A DNA stretch of 30,000 bases from Theodoxus fluviatilis (Eukaryota; Mollusca; Gastropoda; Cycloneritida; Neritidae): positions 47,501 to 77,500 of the forward strand of contig JAWQFJ010000647.1 in the NCBI GenBank assembly GCA_034096865.1. Reading direction: 5' to 3'. The notes below the pieces were generated by a model. It searched no databases. It was not told where the DNA came from and saw only the letters and a program-made list of their open reading frames with translations. A program made the position numbers and the translations under genes. Every line of letters starts with the position of its first letter. The first letter of the stretch is position 1. Shown one piece after another: positions 1 through 10,770 of the stretch.

Positions 1-3000
1 GTACCTCCTCTTGCTGCCGTGCTCTCTGTTCCTATGTTTCTCTGTGCCTCCCTCGTACCTCCTCTTGCTGCCGTGCTCTCTGTTCCTCTGTTCCTCTGTG
101 ACTCCCTCGTACCTCCTCTTGCTGCCGTGCTCTCTGTTCCTCTGTGACTCCCTCGTACCTCCTCTTGCTGCCGTGCTCTCTGTTCCTCTGTGCCTCCCTC
201 GTACCTCCTCTTGCTGCCGTGCTCTCTGTTCCTCTGTGCCTCTGTGCCTCCTCTTGCTGCCGTGCTCTCTGTTCCTCTGTGCCTCCCTCGTACCTCCTCT
301 TGCTGCCGTGCTCTCTGTTCCTCTGTGCCTCTGTGCCTCCTCTTGCTGCCATGCTCTCTGTTCATCTGTGCCTCCCTCGTACCTCCTCTTGCTGCCGTGC
401 TCTCTGTTCCTCTGTTCCTCTGTGACTCCCTCGTACCTCCTCTTGCTGCCGTGCTCTCTGTTCCTCTGTGCCTCTGTGCCTCCCTCGTACCTCCTCTTGC
501 TGCCGTGCTCTCTGTTCCTCTGTTCCTCCCTCGTACCTCCTCTTGCTGTCGTGCTCTCTGTTCCTCTGTGCCTCTGTGCCTCCTCTTGCTGCCGTGCTCT
601 CTGTTCCTCTGTGCCTCTGTGCCTCCTCTTGCTGCCGTGATCTCTGTTCTTCTGTGCCTCCCTCGTACCTCCTCTTGCTGCCGTGCTCTCTGTTCCTCTG
701 TGCCTCTGTGCCTCCTCTTGCTGCCGTGCTCTCTGTTCATCTGTGCCTCCCTCGTACCTCCTCTTGCTGCCGTGCTCTCTGTTCCTCTGTGCCTCTGTGC
801 CTCCTCTTGCTGCCGTGCTCTCTGTTCCTCTGTGCCTCTGTGCCTCCTCTTGCTGCCGTGCTCTCTGTTCCTCTGTGCCTCTGTGCCTCCTCTTGCTGCC
901 GTGCTCTCTGTTCCTCTGTGACTCCCTCGTACCTCCTCTTGCTGCCGTGCTCCCTGTTCCTCTGTTCCTCTGTGACTCCCTCGTACCTCCTCTTGCTGCC
1001 GTGCCATCTCTGTGCCATCTGTGCCTCTGTGCCTCTTTTGCTGCCGTGGCACACAGAACTCTGGCCTCTGTGCCTCCGCTGCTGCCATGCTCTCTGTTCC
1101 CTCTGTGCCTCCCTCGTTACCTCCTCTTCGGCCGTGCTGTCTGTTCCTCTGTCCTCTGCGTGTGACTCCTCGTACCTCCGCTTGCTGCCGATGCTCTCTT
1201 GTTTCCTCTGTGACTCCCTCGTACGCCCTTGCGCCGTGCTCTCTGTTATCCTCGTTGCTCCCTCGTACCTCCTCTTGCGCGTGCTGCTGTTTCCTCTGTT
1301 CTGCTGTTGACTCCCTCGTAACCTCTCTTGCTGCCGTGCTCTCTGTTCCTCTGTGACTCCCTCGTTACCATCCTCTTGCTGCCGTGCATCTCTGTTCCTC
1401 TGTTCCTCTGTGACTCCCTCGTACCGCCCTTGCTTCCCGTGCTCTCCAGTGCCTCGTGACTCCCACGTACCGTCCTCTTGCTGCCTGTATGCTCTTCGTG
1501 TCCTCTGTGCCTCCCTCGTATCCCCTCCTCTGCTGCCGTGCTCTCTGTTCTCTGTGACTCCCTCGTACCTCCTCTTGCTGCCGTGCTCTCTGTTCCTCTG
1601 TGCCTCTGTGCCCCCCTCGTACCTCCTCTCCTGGCCGTGCTACGAAGGTGACCTCTTGTGGCCTGCCCTCGTACCTCCTCGTGCTGCCGTGCTCTCTGTT
1701 CCTCTGTTCCTCTGTGACTCCATCGTACCTCCTCTTGCTGCCGTGCTCTCTGTTCCTCTGTTCCTCTGTGACTCCCTCGTACCTCCTCTTGCTGCCGTGC
1801 TCTCTGTTCCTCTGTGACTCCCTCGTACCTCCTCTTGCTGCCGTGCTCTCTGTTCCTCTGTTCCTCTGTGACTCCCTCGTACCTCCTCTTGCTGCCGTGC
1901 TCTCTGTTCCTCTGTTCCTCTGTGACTCCCTCGTACCTCCTCTTGCTGCCGTGCTCTCTGTTCCTCTGTGCCTCCCTCGTACCTCCTCTTGCTGCCGTGC
2001 TCTCTGTTCCTCTGTTCCTCTGTGCCTCCCTCGTACCTCCTCTTGCTGCCGTGCTCTCTGTTCCTCTGTGACTCCCTCGTACCTCCTCTTGCTGCCGTGC
2101 TCTCTGTTCCTATGTTTCTCTGTGCCTCCCTCGTACCTCCTCTTGCTGCCGTGCTCTCTGTTCCTCTGTTCCTCTGTGACTCCCTCGTACCTCCTCTTGC
2201 TGCCGTGCTCTCTGTTCCTCTGTGACTCCCTCGTACCTCCTCTTGCTGCCGTGCTCTCTGTTCCTCTGTGCCTCCCTCGTACCTCCTCTTGCTGCCGTGC
2301 TCTCTGTTCCTCTGTGCCTCTGTGCCTCCTCTTGCTGCCGTGCTCTCTGTTCCTCTGTGCCTCCCTCGTACCTCCTCTTGCTGCCGTGCTCTCTGTTCCT
2401 CTGTGCCTCTGTGCCTCCTCTTGCTGCCATGCTCTCTGTTCCTCTGTGCCTCCCTCGTACCTCCTCTTGCTGCCGTGCTCTCTGTTCCTCTGTTCCTCTG
2501 TGACTCCCTCGTACCTCCTCTTGCTGCCGTGCTCCCTGTTCCTCTGTGCCTCTGTGCCTCCCTCGTACCTCCTCTTGCTGCCGTGCTCTCTGTTCCTCTG
2601 TTCCTCCCTCGTACCTCCTCTTGCTGCCGTGCTCTCTGTTCCTCTGTGCCTCTGTGCCTCCTCTTGCTGCCGTGCTCTCTGTTCCTCTGTGCCTCTGTGC
2701 CTCCTCTTGCTGCCGTGATCTCTGTTCTTCTGTGCCTCCCTCGTACCTCCTCTTGCTGCCGTGCTCTCTGTTCCTCTGTGCCTCTGTGCCTCCTCTTGCT
2801 GCCGTGCTCTCTGTTCCTCTGTGCCTCCCTCGTACCTCCTCTTGCTGCCGTGCTCTCTGTTCCTCTGTGCCTCTGTGCCTCCTCTTGCTGCCGTGCTCTC
2901 TGTTCCTCTGTGCCTCTGTGCCTCCTCTTGCTGCCGTGCTCTCTGTTCCTCTGTGCCTCTGTGCCTCCTCTTGCTGCCGTGCTCTCTGTTCCTCTGTGAC

Positions 3001-3085
3001 TCCCTCGTACCTCCTCTTGCTGCCGTGCTCCCTGTTCCTCTGTTCCTCTGTGACTCCCTCGTACCTCCTCTTGCTGCCGTGCTCT
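1..3085. repeat. Pyrimidine-rich minisatellite, 43/46/54-bp units, about 3.1 kb
   Basis: The segment is a tandem array that runs off the left edge of the window. The basic 46-bp unit reads roughly CTCCCTCGTACCTCCTCTTG followed by CTGCCGTGCTCTCTGTTCCT and CTGTGA. A 54-bp form carries an extra TTCCTCTG. A 43-bp form lacks the CGTACCTC part and has CTCTGTGC duplicated. The forms are interspersed, which suggests repeated unequal exchange. Clean units contain almost no AG dinucleotide on the + strand. Long open frames on both strands (for example 1600-2718 + and 2110-3195 -) are by-products of the repeat lacking stops and are not genes. Positions 1-998 and 2079-3076 are near-identical copies. Confidence 0.95.
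1000..1690. repeat. Degenerate middle of the minisatellite
   Basis: Here the same units are broken by many single-base insertions, deletions and substitutions (for example CGTTACC for CGTACC, GTGCATCTC for GTGCTCTC). The units on either side are nearly perfect. The abrupt change may be a real decayed block or uncorrected long-read error left between two collapsed or duplicated arms. Confidence 0.7.
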
Positions 3086-3089
3086 CTGT

Positions 3090-3097
3090 TCCTCTGT

Positions 3098-3147
<50 letters not shown>

Positions 3148-3163
3148 CAGAGAGAGAGAGAGA
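3090..3163. repeat. (GA)n microsatellite
   Basis: A run of AGAG dinucleotides with two ACAG interruptions directly abuts the end of the minisatellite. Purines are on the + strand, opposite to most other dinucleotide tracts here, which are CT on +. Confidence 0.95.
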
Positions 3164-4095
3164 TGTATTTTACTGCTCGATAATGCTCTCACCACCTATG
3201 GGATTTCTGAGCGAGTTATGCAGGTTGACTTGGTACATACATGTAGTTCATATCTCAGTGAGTGGCGGATTGTGGCGCTGCATTCTTGATGAACTCGATG
3301 CACTCATGTCAACACTCTTCACTCCTGCCTCTAGCACGGCTGCCTGAAATCGAAAATGCCCGCAGGATCAAAGTTTAGCCTGGCGGCCTCGAAAATTGAT
3401 AAGCAGTTTCCATCAGGACGCACTGGGGAGATGGACAAGATGCTTGTTCTGGCTGACACTGGGGCAAGAGGGTTGTCATGCGCTGCAGTAAAATTGGGTC
3501 TGCTCACATTGCTCTTGCAGCGTGTGCGCATGCATATTTCAGGGTCTGGATATGCGGAGGCTTTGTGCAGCGATAAAGCGCGTAGGCAGAAGAAATGAGG
3601 AGGGGATGATGCATGAATGAGGAAAAGAAGGAGAAAATGAGACGTGAGGAAAAGGACGCGTGGTCTATGATTTTGAAAGGGACTCCTGTTGACGATTTTG
3701 ATTACCAGGGTACTCGTTCCTCGAATGACCGGAAGTGGAATAGAGCGAAAACAATAAAGATGAATTCAAAGAAAATAAGATCGCAGGGACAATAAGGGAA
3801 GAATCACCGTACCTCAGAACAAAGAGGTGTGTTGAAACATTAGTGAGTGATGGAACGAATAGAACTCGTTCGTGTTCATGTGACGCAAGAAAATAGGTAG
3901 AACATACGGGTACTACCGCTGGACTACCCTCTCTTCAGTATCAATATTCACGGCGAAGCATCTTGAGGACAAAAACAGACAGTATAGCTTTTTTCTCACG
4001 TTATTATCTTCATCGAATACACCAGCTGCAGCGAGAATGTTCACACAATTTGGCCGATGTAGTCACAGCTCTGCCTCAACATACGATTATTTATG
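3164..4095. other. Unclassified sequence, no gene seen
   Basis: The sequence is complex and non-repetitive. Short open frames occur (3356-3598 +, 3613-3795 +, 3331-3531 -), but none shows a recognisable domain, a convincing splice context or clear coding character. I cannot assign a function. Confidence 0.5.
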
Positions 4096-4099
4096 CTTC

Positions 4100-4280
4100 T
4101 ACCATTTGTACCCAGGAAACAAACTGGCATGCCCTAAGAACAGATTTTGACTGAACACTATCTCAAAAAGCCACTCTCTGTACTTGTATCCGTTGTTCCC
4201 TGGACATCTTGGCTAATCACTATATCAATAATTGGCTATCTGTACCTGCATCAGTTGTACCCTGGAAACCATCTGGTGTG
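4100..4280. repeat. Degenerate tandem repeat, about 62 bp, 2-3 copies
   Basis: Units are diverged but alignable. CTGTACTTGTATCCGTTGTT at 4178 matches CTGTACCTGCATCAGTTGTA at 4240, a spacing of 62. The preceding stretch ACACTATCTCAAAAAGCCACT (about 4156) matches TCACTATATCAATAATTGGC (about 4217). A third, weaker relative lies near 4100 (TTTGTACCCAGGAAACAAAC). This looks like an old array no longer being homogenised. Confidence 0.6.
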
Positions 4281-4605
4281 TACTTTTCCAATGGTGTATT
4301 TCTAGACAAGATGTGAAATCAGGACAGTGTGCACCTCGCTGGTGCACTTGTCGTTGAGTTTGTCACGTTCGTCTTGTAATCAAATACAAAAGGAGAATAT
4401 CATAATTTGATCCAGTATTATATCAAAACTACATGTGCTCAGGAATGTTTCTGGTGGACTATACTGCGAAGTGAGACCAGGTCATACCAAGCATTCATGA
4501 ACAAAAACAGCTTTTAGTGTAGAGAGGGCAATGTGGGTGAGTAGCCAATTGGACTCTTCCCGCTAACTTACTTTGACATGTGTGCCGAAATATGTACAGT
4601 TTTCC
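4281..4605. other. Unclassified sequence
   Basis: AT-rich to balanced sequence with no repeat, RNA gene or convincing exon that I can see. Confidence 0.5.
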
Positions 4606-4872
4606 CACATACTACCCTTCACACCCCCACCTCCACCCCCACCCCATCACTTACCCCCACCTCCACCCCCACCTCCATCCCCACCCCCACCCCCACCACC
4701 CATCTCCTCCACCACCCACCTCCACCCCCACCACCCACCTCCACCCCCACCCCCACCACCTAACCCCATCGCTTCCCCCCACCTCCATCCCCCCACCTCC
4801 ATCCCCCCACCTACCCCCCTATCCCCATCACCCAACCCTACCCCCACCCCCACCCCCACCCCCACCCCCAAG
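4606..4872. repeat. C-rich CCCCCA/CCACCT simple repeat
   Basis: The + strand is almost only C, A and T, in CCCCCACC and CCACCTCCA units, ending in a regular (CCCCCA)n run at about 4838-4870. The complementary strand has regular G3-G5 runs and so has G-quadruplex potential. Proline/histidine-rich open frames across it are low-complexity artefacts. Confidence 0.92.
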
Positions 4873-5424
4873 AAGGACGGACTGGAGAAGACACGTGGAG
4901 CAGCCCTCAGTGCACAGTGACCCAGTGTTGATGTAGCGATATCAGGGCCGTGAATCGTGAGTGTGCCCGTCACGAACAAGACACCTCCCCGGCAGTGACG
5001 GTTTTCGATATTTCCTGTTTGCCCAGACAGCGATTGAGTGGCGTGCTGAGTGGCTCTCTCCAGTGAAGTCTGCTGCTTTTCGAGTTGGCTTTGATCGTAG
5101 CGTTGATCGGTGTTTGGTCACTCAACAGCTCTCGTTGTTTTCCTGTTCAGCGGTGTTGTTGCGATCTTAACACACCTGTGCTACCTAAGGAAAGACAGTA
5201 TTTGATAAAACAACAATAGTTGTCCATACACTCGACGGTGAGAAGGCCGTGGTTATGGAGAAATCGATTGAGGAAAATATGTGCTGATATTTTGGTAACA
5301 AGGCTGCCCTCTTTGTTGATGTGTATGGTCAATACTTGAAGATGAATAGGAATGTGACACCACGCGAAAAGTTGTAGTTGTTGGGGGAATTTAGCATTCT
5401 TTGCTTTAATTGAGTTTTCAATTA
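4873..5424. other. Unclassified sequence, no gene seen
   Basis: A unique stretch between two repeats. A minus-strand open frame (5147-5656) runs out of the adjacent 24-bp array into this region, but nothing in the non-repeat part resembles a known domain. Confidence 0.5.
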
Positions 5425-5805
5425 CTTCCTGTAGTGTCGATGTAGTGTCTTCCTGTAGTGTCGATGTAGTGTCCTCCTGTAGTGTCGATGTAGTGTCTTC
5501 CTGTAGTGTCGATGTAGTGTCTTCCTGTAGTGTCGATGTAGTGTCTTCCTGTAGTGTCGATGTAGTGTCTTCCTGTAGTGTCGATGTAATGTCTTCCTGT
5601 AGTGTCAATGTAGTGTCTTCCTGTAGTGTCGATGTAGTGTCCTCCTGTAGTGTCAATGTAGTGTCCTCCTGTAGTGTCTTCCTGTAGTGTCGATGAAGTG
5701 TCTTCCTGTAGTGTCGATGTAGTGTCTTCCTGTAGTGTCGATGTAGTGTCCTCCTGTAGTGTCGATGTAGTGTCCTCCTGTATCGTCGATGTAGTGTCTT
5801 CCGGC
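5425..5805. repeat. 24-bp minisatellite, about 15-16 copies
   Basis: The unit is approximately CTTCCTGTAGTGTCGATGTA followed by GTGT. It varies at TTCC/CTCC and TCGA/TCAA. One truncated 16-bp unit near 5663-5680 breaks the period. Because 24 is divisible by three, every stop-free frame stays open: SSCSVDVV repeats on +, and TLQEDTTS or DTTGRHYI repeats on -. I see no start, signal or flanking exon that would make either a real protein. Confidence 0.93.
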
Positions 5806-6223
5806 AGACAAATCCTCACGGTCTCACAGGGATATTAACTAATTCGACTCCATACTCCCATATTCAGTGCAGCCAATAAATCAAAGAACATCAGTTGTAA
5901 AGACGGCACACAGGAGATTCCCTCTCAGATACGAGTAGGTCTTTCCCCTGTCTACAGATTTTGGCTGGGGGGCCACGCATCCATCACACTGTCATCAAGG
6001 ACCTGGGAGGGCTGGCGTCCCCAGCCCCCGGGCCTCGTCATTTCTCAACAGTTTATGTCGGTGTCATCCGAGTTTCCTCCACCCACGCGACCAGTCTTGT
6101 CCCCGCCCCTGACGGAGGAGAGAAAAATCCTGTTCCCCTGCAGAGTTTATCTCCCCTTTCCCAGTGCCTTGTCACTCGTATGCACCAACACGTGTAGCCC
6201 GCAACTTCCCCTCCTCAGCTCTC
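5806..6223. other. Unclassified sequence
   Basis: Complex sequence leading into the amplified head of the dispersed element. No gene or RNA was recognised. Confidence 0.5.
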
Positions 6224-6720
6224 CCTGTGGGCTGGGGGTCAGAATAGACTCCCTGTGGGCTGGGGGTCAGAATAGACCTCTGTGGGCTGGGGGTCAGAAT
6301 AGACCTCTGTGGGCTGGGGGTCAGAATAGACTCTCTGTGGGCTGGGGGTCAGAATAGACCTCTGTGGGCTGGGGGTCAGAATAGACTCCCTGTGGGCTGG
6401 GGGTCAGAATAGACTCCCTGTGGGCTGGGGGTCAGAATAGACTCCCTGTGGGCTGGGGGTCAGAATAGACTCCCTGTGGGCTGGGGGTCAGAATAGACTC
6501 CCTGTGGGCTGGGGGTCAGAATAGACCTCCTGTGGGCTGGGGGTCAGAATAGACTCCCTGTGGGCTGGGGGTCAGAATAGACTCCTGTGGGCTGGGGGTC
6601 AGAATAGACTCCCTGTGGGCTGGGGGTCAGAATAGACCCCCTGTGGGCTGGGGGTCAGAATAGACTCTCTGTGGGCTGGGGGTCAGAATAGACCTCTGTG
6701 GGCTGGGGGTCAAAATAGAC
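6224..6720 (+). repeat. 18-copy tandem array of the dispersed element's head (about 25-28 bp)
   Basis: The unit is CTGTGGGCTGGGGGTCAGAA followed by TAGACTCC. I count 18 copies of GGGCTGGGGGTC. Variants are ACCTC, ACTCCC, ACTCTC and ACCCCC at the junction. The last unit runs directly into the core of the dispersed element at 6721. The same ~28 bp occurs once at the start of the copies at 9755 and 13943, so this array is an expansion of the element's own 5' end. Confidence 0.95.
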
Positions 6721-6880
6721 CCACCGTGTCTCCCTACACGATTCGTAAGAGGCGAATAACTAGGGACACCGTGACTTGATTTGTGCTTACTCTAAACTGT
6801 TCTCGTGATTTTCGTGCTTGATGGCCTTACATAGCCTACAAAAGCTTAAAGGCCGTAAAACTCCATCCGTCCATTCGTCC
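6721..6880 (+). mobile_element. Dispersed SINE-like element, copy 1 (core)
   Basis: The core starts CCACCGTGTCTCCCTACACG and contains ATTCGTAAGAGGCGAATAAC, ACACCGTGACTTGATTTGTG, GATTTTCGTGCTTGATGGCC and TTACATAGCCTACAAAAGCT. It ends in GTAAAACTCCATCCGTCCAT. The same order of blocks occurs at 9755, 13943 and 14778, all on the + strand. It has no coding capacity. The short length, a constant core and a microsatellite-seeding tail suggest a SINE or another non-autonomous element. I could not place Pol III A and B boxes with confidence. Confidence 0.8.
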
Positions 6881-7099
6881 CCTCCTCAGCTCTCGTCGCC
6901 CTGTATGCTCGATTTCGCTCCTTTCTGTGGACGTGTTTAATGCCTGTTCCAATGCAGGTACAGGTGTACCGGACTCTTTTGCTTGCAGAATAATGGTGTA
7001 ACCCTACCCTGGCAAAGACGCTTATAAATGACAAATCAATCATCCTGGTGCGGACGAGCATGCATTCGATACTGTTGACAGTACAGTACAGTAATGTGT

Positions 7100-7211
7100 G
7101 AATGAATGAGCGAACGAATGAATGAATGAATGAATGAATGAATGAATGAATGAATGAATGAATGAATGAATGAATGAATGAATGAAGCAATGAATGAACG
7201 AACGAATGAAT
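7100..7211. repeat. (AATG)n microsatellite
   Basis: Tandem GAAT/AATG tetranucleotide with AACG and AGCG variants at both ends. The minus-strand Ile-His-Ser-Phe open frames are translation artefacts. Confidence 0.95.
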
Positions 7212-7236
7212 AAATGGGGTGATGGTGGTGGCCGTA

Positions 7237-7296
7237 TGTGTATGTGCGTGCGTGCGTGCGTGCGTGCGTGGGTGTGTGTGCGTGTGTGTATGTGCT
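7237..7296. repeat. (GTGC)n/(GT)n tract
   Basis: Alternating purine-pyrimidine run of GTGC units passing into GTGTGT. Such tracts can adopt Z-DNA. Confidence 0.85.
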
Positions 7297-8035
7297 CAGA
7301 TGGACAACATTCGACTTTCCTGTGTCGCTCCGTCTTTTCGTCATTCGCTCTCTTTCCACCAGGACGCAATCAAAGGTAGCTACACCCGATCACCTGCTAT
7401 CGATTGCCTTTAACACCTAATCGATGGAAGTGGCAATCCTGTGATTGGGACCTGTGACCTTTGAGAGAATCGTAATCGAACGGTCTTTCAGAGGGCAGCT
7501 CTTTGGTCACGCATCGGGCTTTGAGAGGGGATTTTCTCTGCCCTGGCGTCCTGTGCGGAGACAGGCCGGCGCTATCGCTCTTGTCATCCCCGCTTGCTTC
7601 CCATTCCTCCAGAGCTAGGCAGGAACAGGGTGCTGCCCTGCCCGCCAGGAATGGCGGAACAGCTCTCCCCACCTGCCGGTCCCTGCAGTTCTGGCTCTGT
7701 CCCGTAAGACGTCAGACTGAAGTGGCTAACCGGGGCCTTGGGAAGTGATGTTGTGATACTCGGTGTTAGGCGTGGCTCTGTTTGGAGATTTATAGTCTTG
7801 GTGCTGTTAGAAAATTCTTGAAGGATGACGATGCTGAATGAGATTCTCATAATGTTTTCTCGACATTTCTGGCGCCTGTTTCTCTTACTTCTGTTTGTTT
7901 CAGTCCTTCTGATCTTCTGTTGGTTTAGGTTATTTTTTAATACTCCTCCTCTTCTGTGATTTTTATGACTCAATTTTTTTTCTCCACTGTTCACCTGTTT
8001 TTGCCTCCATATTCTCGTTCTTGTCCCTCTTGACC
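7297..8035. other. Unclassified sequence
   Basis: Complex sequence with several overlapping short open frames on both strands (7397-7672 -, 7503-7748 +, 7584-7994 -). None has a recognisable domain. Pyrimidine content rises toward the CT-rich block at the right end. Confidence 0.5.
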
Positions 8036-8551
8036 TTCTCGTTTTTGTCTTTCTACTTCTAGTACTTCTCCTTCTTCTTCTTCTTCACCTCCTTCTTCTT
8101 TTCCTCCTCTTCTTCCTCCTCCTCTCCCTCCTCTCATCCCTCCTCTCATCCTCGTCTTTGTCCTCCTCGCCTTCCCTTCATCCTTGCCTTCGTCCTCCTC
8201 TTTATTCTCGTCCTTGTCCTCACTTCCCCCCCCCCCCTCTTACCTTTCCTTCCTCTCTTTCCCCCTCTTCCCTTTCCTTCCTCTCCTCCCTCCCTCCCTC
8301 CCTCCCTCCCTCCCTCCCTCCCTCCCTCCCTCCCTCCCTCCCTCCCTCCCTCCCTCCCTGACTCCCTCCCTCCCTCAGCTCCCTCCCTCCCTCCCTCCCT
8401 CCCTCCCTCCCTCCCTCCTTCCTCCCTCCTCCCTCTCTCCTTCCTCCCTCCTCCCTCCCTCCTCCCTCCCTCCCTCCCTCCCCTCCCTCCCCTCCCTCCC
8501 TCCCTCCCTCACTCCCTCACTCCCTCCCTCACTCCCTCCCTCACACACTCC
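8036..8551. repeat. Polypyrimidine tract passing into (TCCC)n
   Basis: From about 8036 the + strand is mostly TTC/CTC/TCC units. From about 8281 it becomes regular CCTCCCTC tetranucleotides with CTGACT, CAGCT and CACT interruptions. The minus strand is correspondingly purine-rich. Confidence 0.92.
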
Positions 8552-8554
8552 CTC

Positions 8555-8607
<53 letters not shown>
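8552..8607. repeat. (CT)n microsatellite
   Basis: Uninterrupted CT dinucleotide run at the end of the pyrimidine block. Confidence 0.97.
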
Positions 8608-8609
<2 letters not shown>

Positions 8610-9460
8610 CTCACCCACCCACCAACCCCTCTTCTCCCTTCGCTCTTCCTCCCCTCTCTCCTCAGGTTCTACCTTTTCCTTTTTCATCCTATTTATGGTG
8701 CCACCTGCTTCTCATTGACAGTCGTGAATCCGAGTCATTGAAATTCTCCTCAGCTCCCTTGATTTGACACGGTTTCTAATTGCATGTCCATGCACACCAA
8801 CGCCCAGCACACGACAAGACGCATGATCACGAACACGGTGCCTTGATAACATCTGCATGTTTGCAACATCCAACCTACACAAAACGAGTTTACAACTGGA
8901 AGCTGGCGACAGTTGCTCACCACGCCGGTGTGGAAGACCTACTGAGAGAGGTCGTTTGTCAGACGAGTTGTAATCAATTTTCAATTTGTTCAGCTTTGTG
9001 AAGATTCCGGGGCTAAAACCGGCTTGGAAATTTGAGATCGTTTCGGCCGCTCAATTCCTGGCAGTTTCCGGGCTAGCGCAAGTTGCGTTCATACCCGACG
9101 TGAAATTTACAGTCACCCCCCACCTCTGTGTAGAGGCTGAGGACAATTGTGTTTTCAGATTATTCTGATTTACGAGCCTGTTCTGATGCATGTGCACGCC
9201 ACCATGAAGTGCAAGAGCTGCTCGATGCCCTTCTCATAGGGCCATTCCGTGACGTCATAGATTCTAAGAGCACGAATCATTCAGCGTGGCTGAGACTATA
9301 CTATCTCTATGTTCAGAATGGGCACGAATGTGGTTTCGCTAATGTGTGCTGTAGTTCTCTCAATGTCTACTTTTAGCATTTTATTTCAGTCTTCATCCGC
9401 GTGCCTCACACCACGCCACGCTTGGCCCTGACAATTTATAGATCTGTGAAGAAATAATGG
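8608..9460. other. Unclassified sequence with one dispersed repeat end
   Basis: Complex sequence without recognisable exons. It contains CATTCAGCGTGGCTGAGACT (continuing ATA) at 9278-9300. The same 23 bases recur in inverted orientation at 22924-22946. Confidence 0.5.
9278..9321 (+). repeat. Dispersed repeat end sharing a 23-bp motif with 22924-22946
   Basis: CATTCAGCGTGGCTGAGACT plus ATA at 9278-9300 is identical to the reverse complement of 22924-22946. It is 17/18 identical to the direct match at 22828-22845. A second shared block, GTTCAGAATGG, follows at 9311-9321 and at about 22849-22859. This is probably one end of a small mobile element that is intact at 22828-22946 and solitary here. 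Confidence 0.65.
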
Positions 9461-9469
9461 CGCGCGCGC

Positions 9470-9517
9470 ATGCACACATACACACACACACACACACGCA
9501 CACACATTTACACACAT

Positions 9518-9548
<31 letters not shown>

Positions 9549-9679
9549 AACGTACATACGCACTAACACTAACACACACACACATACACACTGACATGCG
9601 CACTCACATGCGCACTCAAATACGCGCGCACACACACACATACATAAGCGCACACACATACACACACACACATTCTCTC

Positions 9680-9739
<60 letters not shown>

Positions 9740-9740
9740 C
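9470..9740. repeat. Compound (CA)n-(CT)n microsatellite
   Basis: CA-rich repeat with CG, TA and AAC interruptions (about 9470-9672), followed by a CT run (9673-9740). Confidence 0.95.
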
Positions 9741-9754
9741 CCACCCACCCCTTT

Positions 9755-9950
9755 CCCCCTGTGGGTTCGGGGTAATAATTGACCCGCTGCATCCTCCTAC
9801 GCGATTCGTAAGAGGCGAATAACTAGGGACACCGTGACTTGATTTACGCTTACTCTAAACTGTTAATGTTAATGTTATAGTGATTTTCGTGCTTAATGGC
9901 CTTACATAGCCTACAAAAGCTGATAGACAGTAAAACACTGTCCATCCATC
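9755..9950 (+). mobile_element. Dispersed SINE-like element, copy 2
   Basis: This copy has a single head (CCCTGTGGGTTCGGGGTAAT) directly after the CT tract. The core follows: CTACGCGATTCGTAAGAGGC, ACACCGTGACTTGATTTACG, GATTTTCGTGCTTAATGGCC, TTACATAGCCTACAAAAGCT. The tail is GTAAAACACTGTCCATCCAT, running into another CT/CA array. TTAATG is duplicated inside (AATGTTAATGTTAT near 9863). Confidence 0.85.
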
Positions 9951-10016
9951 TCTCTCTCTCTCTCTCTCTATCTATCTCTCTCTCTCTATCTATCTCTCTC
10001 TCTCTCTTACACACAC

Positions 10017-10054
<38 letters not shown>
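9951..10054. repeat. Compound (CT)n-(CA)n microsatellite
   Basis: CT run with TATC interruptions followed by a CA run. It is directly joined to the 3' tail of dispersed-element copy 2. Confidence 0.95.
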
Positions 10055-10056
<2 letters not shown>

Positions 10057-10194
10057 TTTCAGCAGGACACAAGTTTTCCACATCGTGCTACGAGCGCAGT
10101 GAACTAATAGGTATAGAACATATTACGATTTGGCCTTTTAGAATATCCACAAAACAATTTTAATGGGGGAAAAAATCAACCGAATAAATAGGGT

Positions 10195-10249
10195 ATCATA
10201 GAGCGTCCTCCACCAACTTTGCTTTGGAATAATTGGTATCTAAATGAGG
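10195..10249 (+). repeat. Left terminal inverted repeat of the MITE-like element
   Basis: It is 55 bp and matches the reverse complement of 10771-10825 with three mismatches, at about the 20th, 34th and 41st bases. Confidence 0.9.
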
Positions 10250-10770
10250 ACTTTATTGCATTCTACATCACACCTTCTGCTGTCACGTGACATCCGGTTT
10301 CTGCGATATGGTAATTCACAAGTTTTGCCCATACGTACTTGGTGAAAACAGACGATTTGCCAAACTCCTGTTTGGTTAGTATTTTTGCATTCTTCCGTTG
10401 TCCTAACGTTACTGTAATCACAAGAAAATGATACCATGTTGTTTCAACTGCTGATTTGTAAAATGAAACGGCTTGACTGACAAACAGTAAACATTTCAGG
10501 CGTAGTTTAAGCGACCAACTGCTTGGCCTTCAAAAGACTAGCATCCAAAAATGGCGACCCAAAAGATGTCACGCTTCACGTTTTAAATTGCTCGATTTTC
10601 CTTACTAGTTAATCAAAACATCAAGTTATGCGATGCTTGCCTTATTTCATGAGTAAATGGAAAGTCTGATGCTAAATGTATGGTTATTTAATCGTCAGAC
10701 GGCTATTTTGTGAAATGTGACCCAATTTCGATTCCCTACATCGTGATCGTGATGCGTGATGCGCGCGCAC

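Noticed and set aside
11..3195. Long Leu/Ser/Cys-rich (+) and Arg/Glu-rich (-) open frames up to 372 codons
   Set aside because: They are open only because the minisatellite units lack stops. Several frames on both strands are open over the same bases.
5147..5819. Repeat proteins TLQEDTTS (-) and SSCSVDVV (+)
   Set aside because: The 24-bp unit keeps any stop-free frame open. There are no splice sites or recognisable non-repeat domain, and both strands are open.
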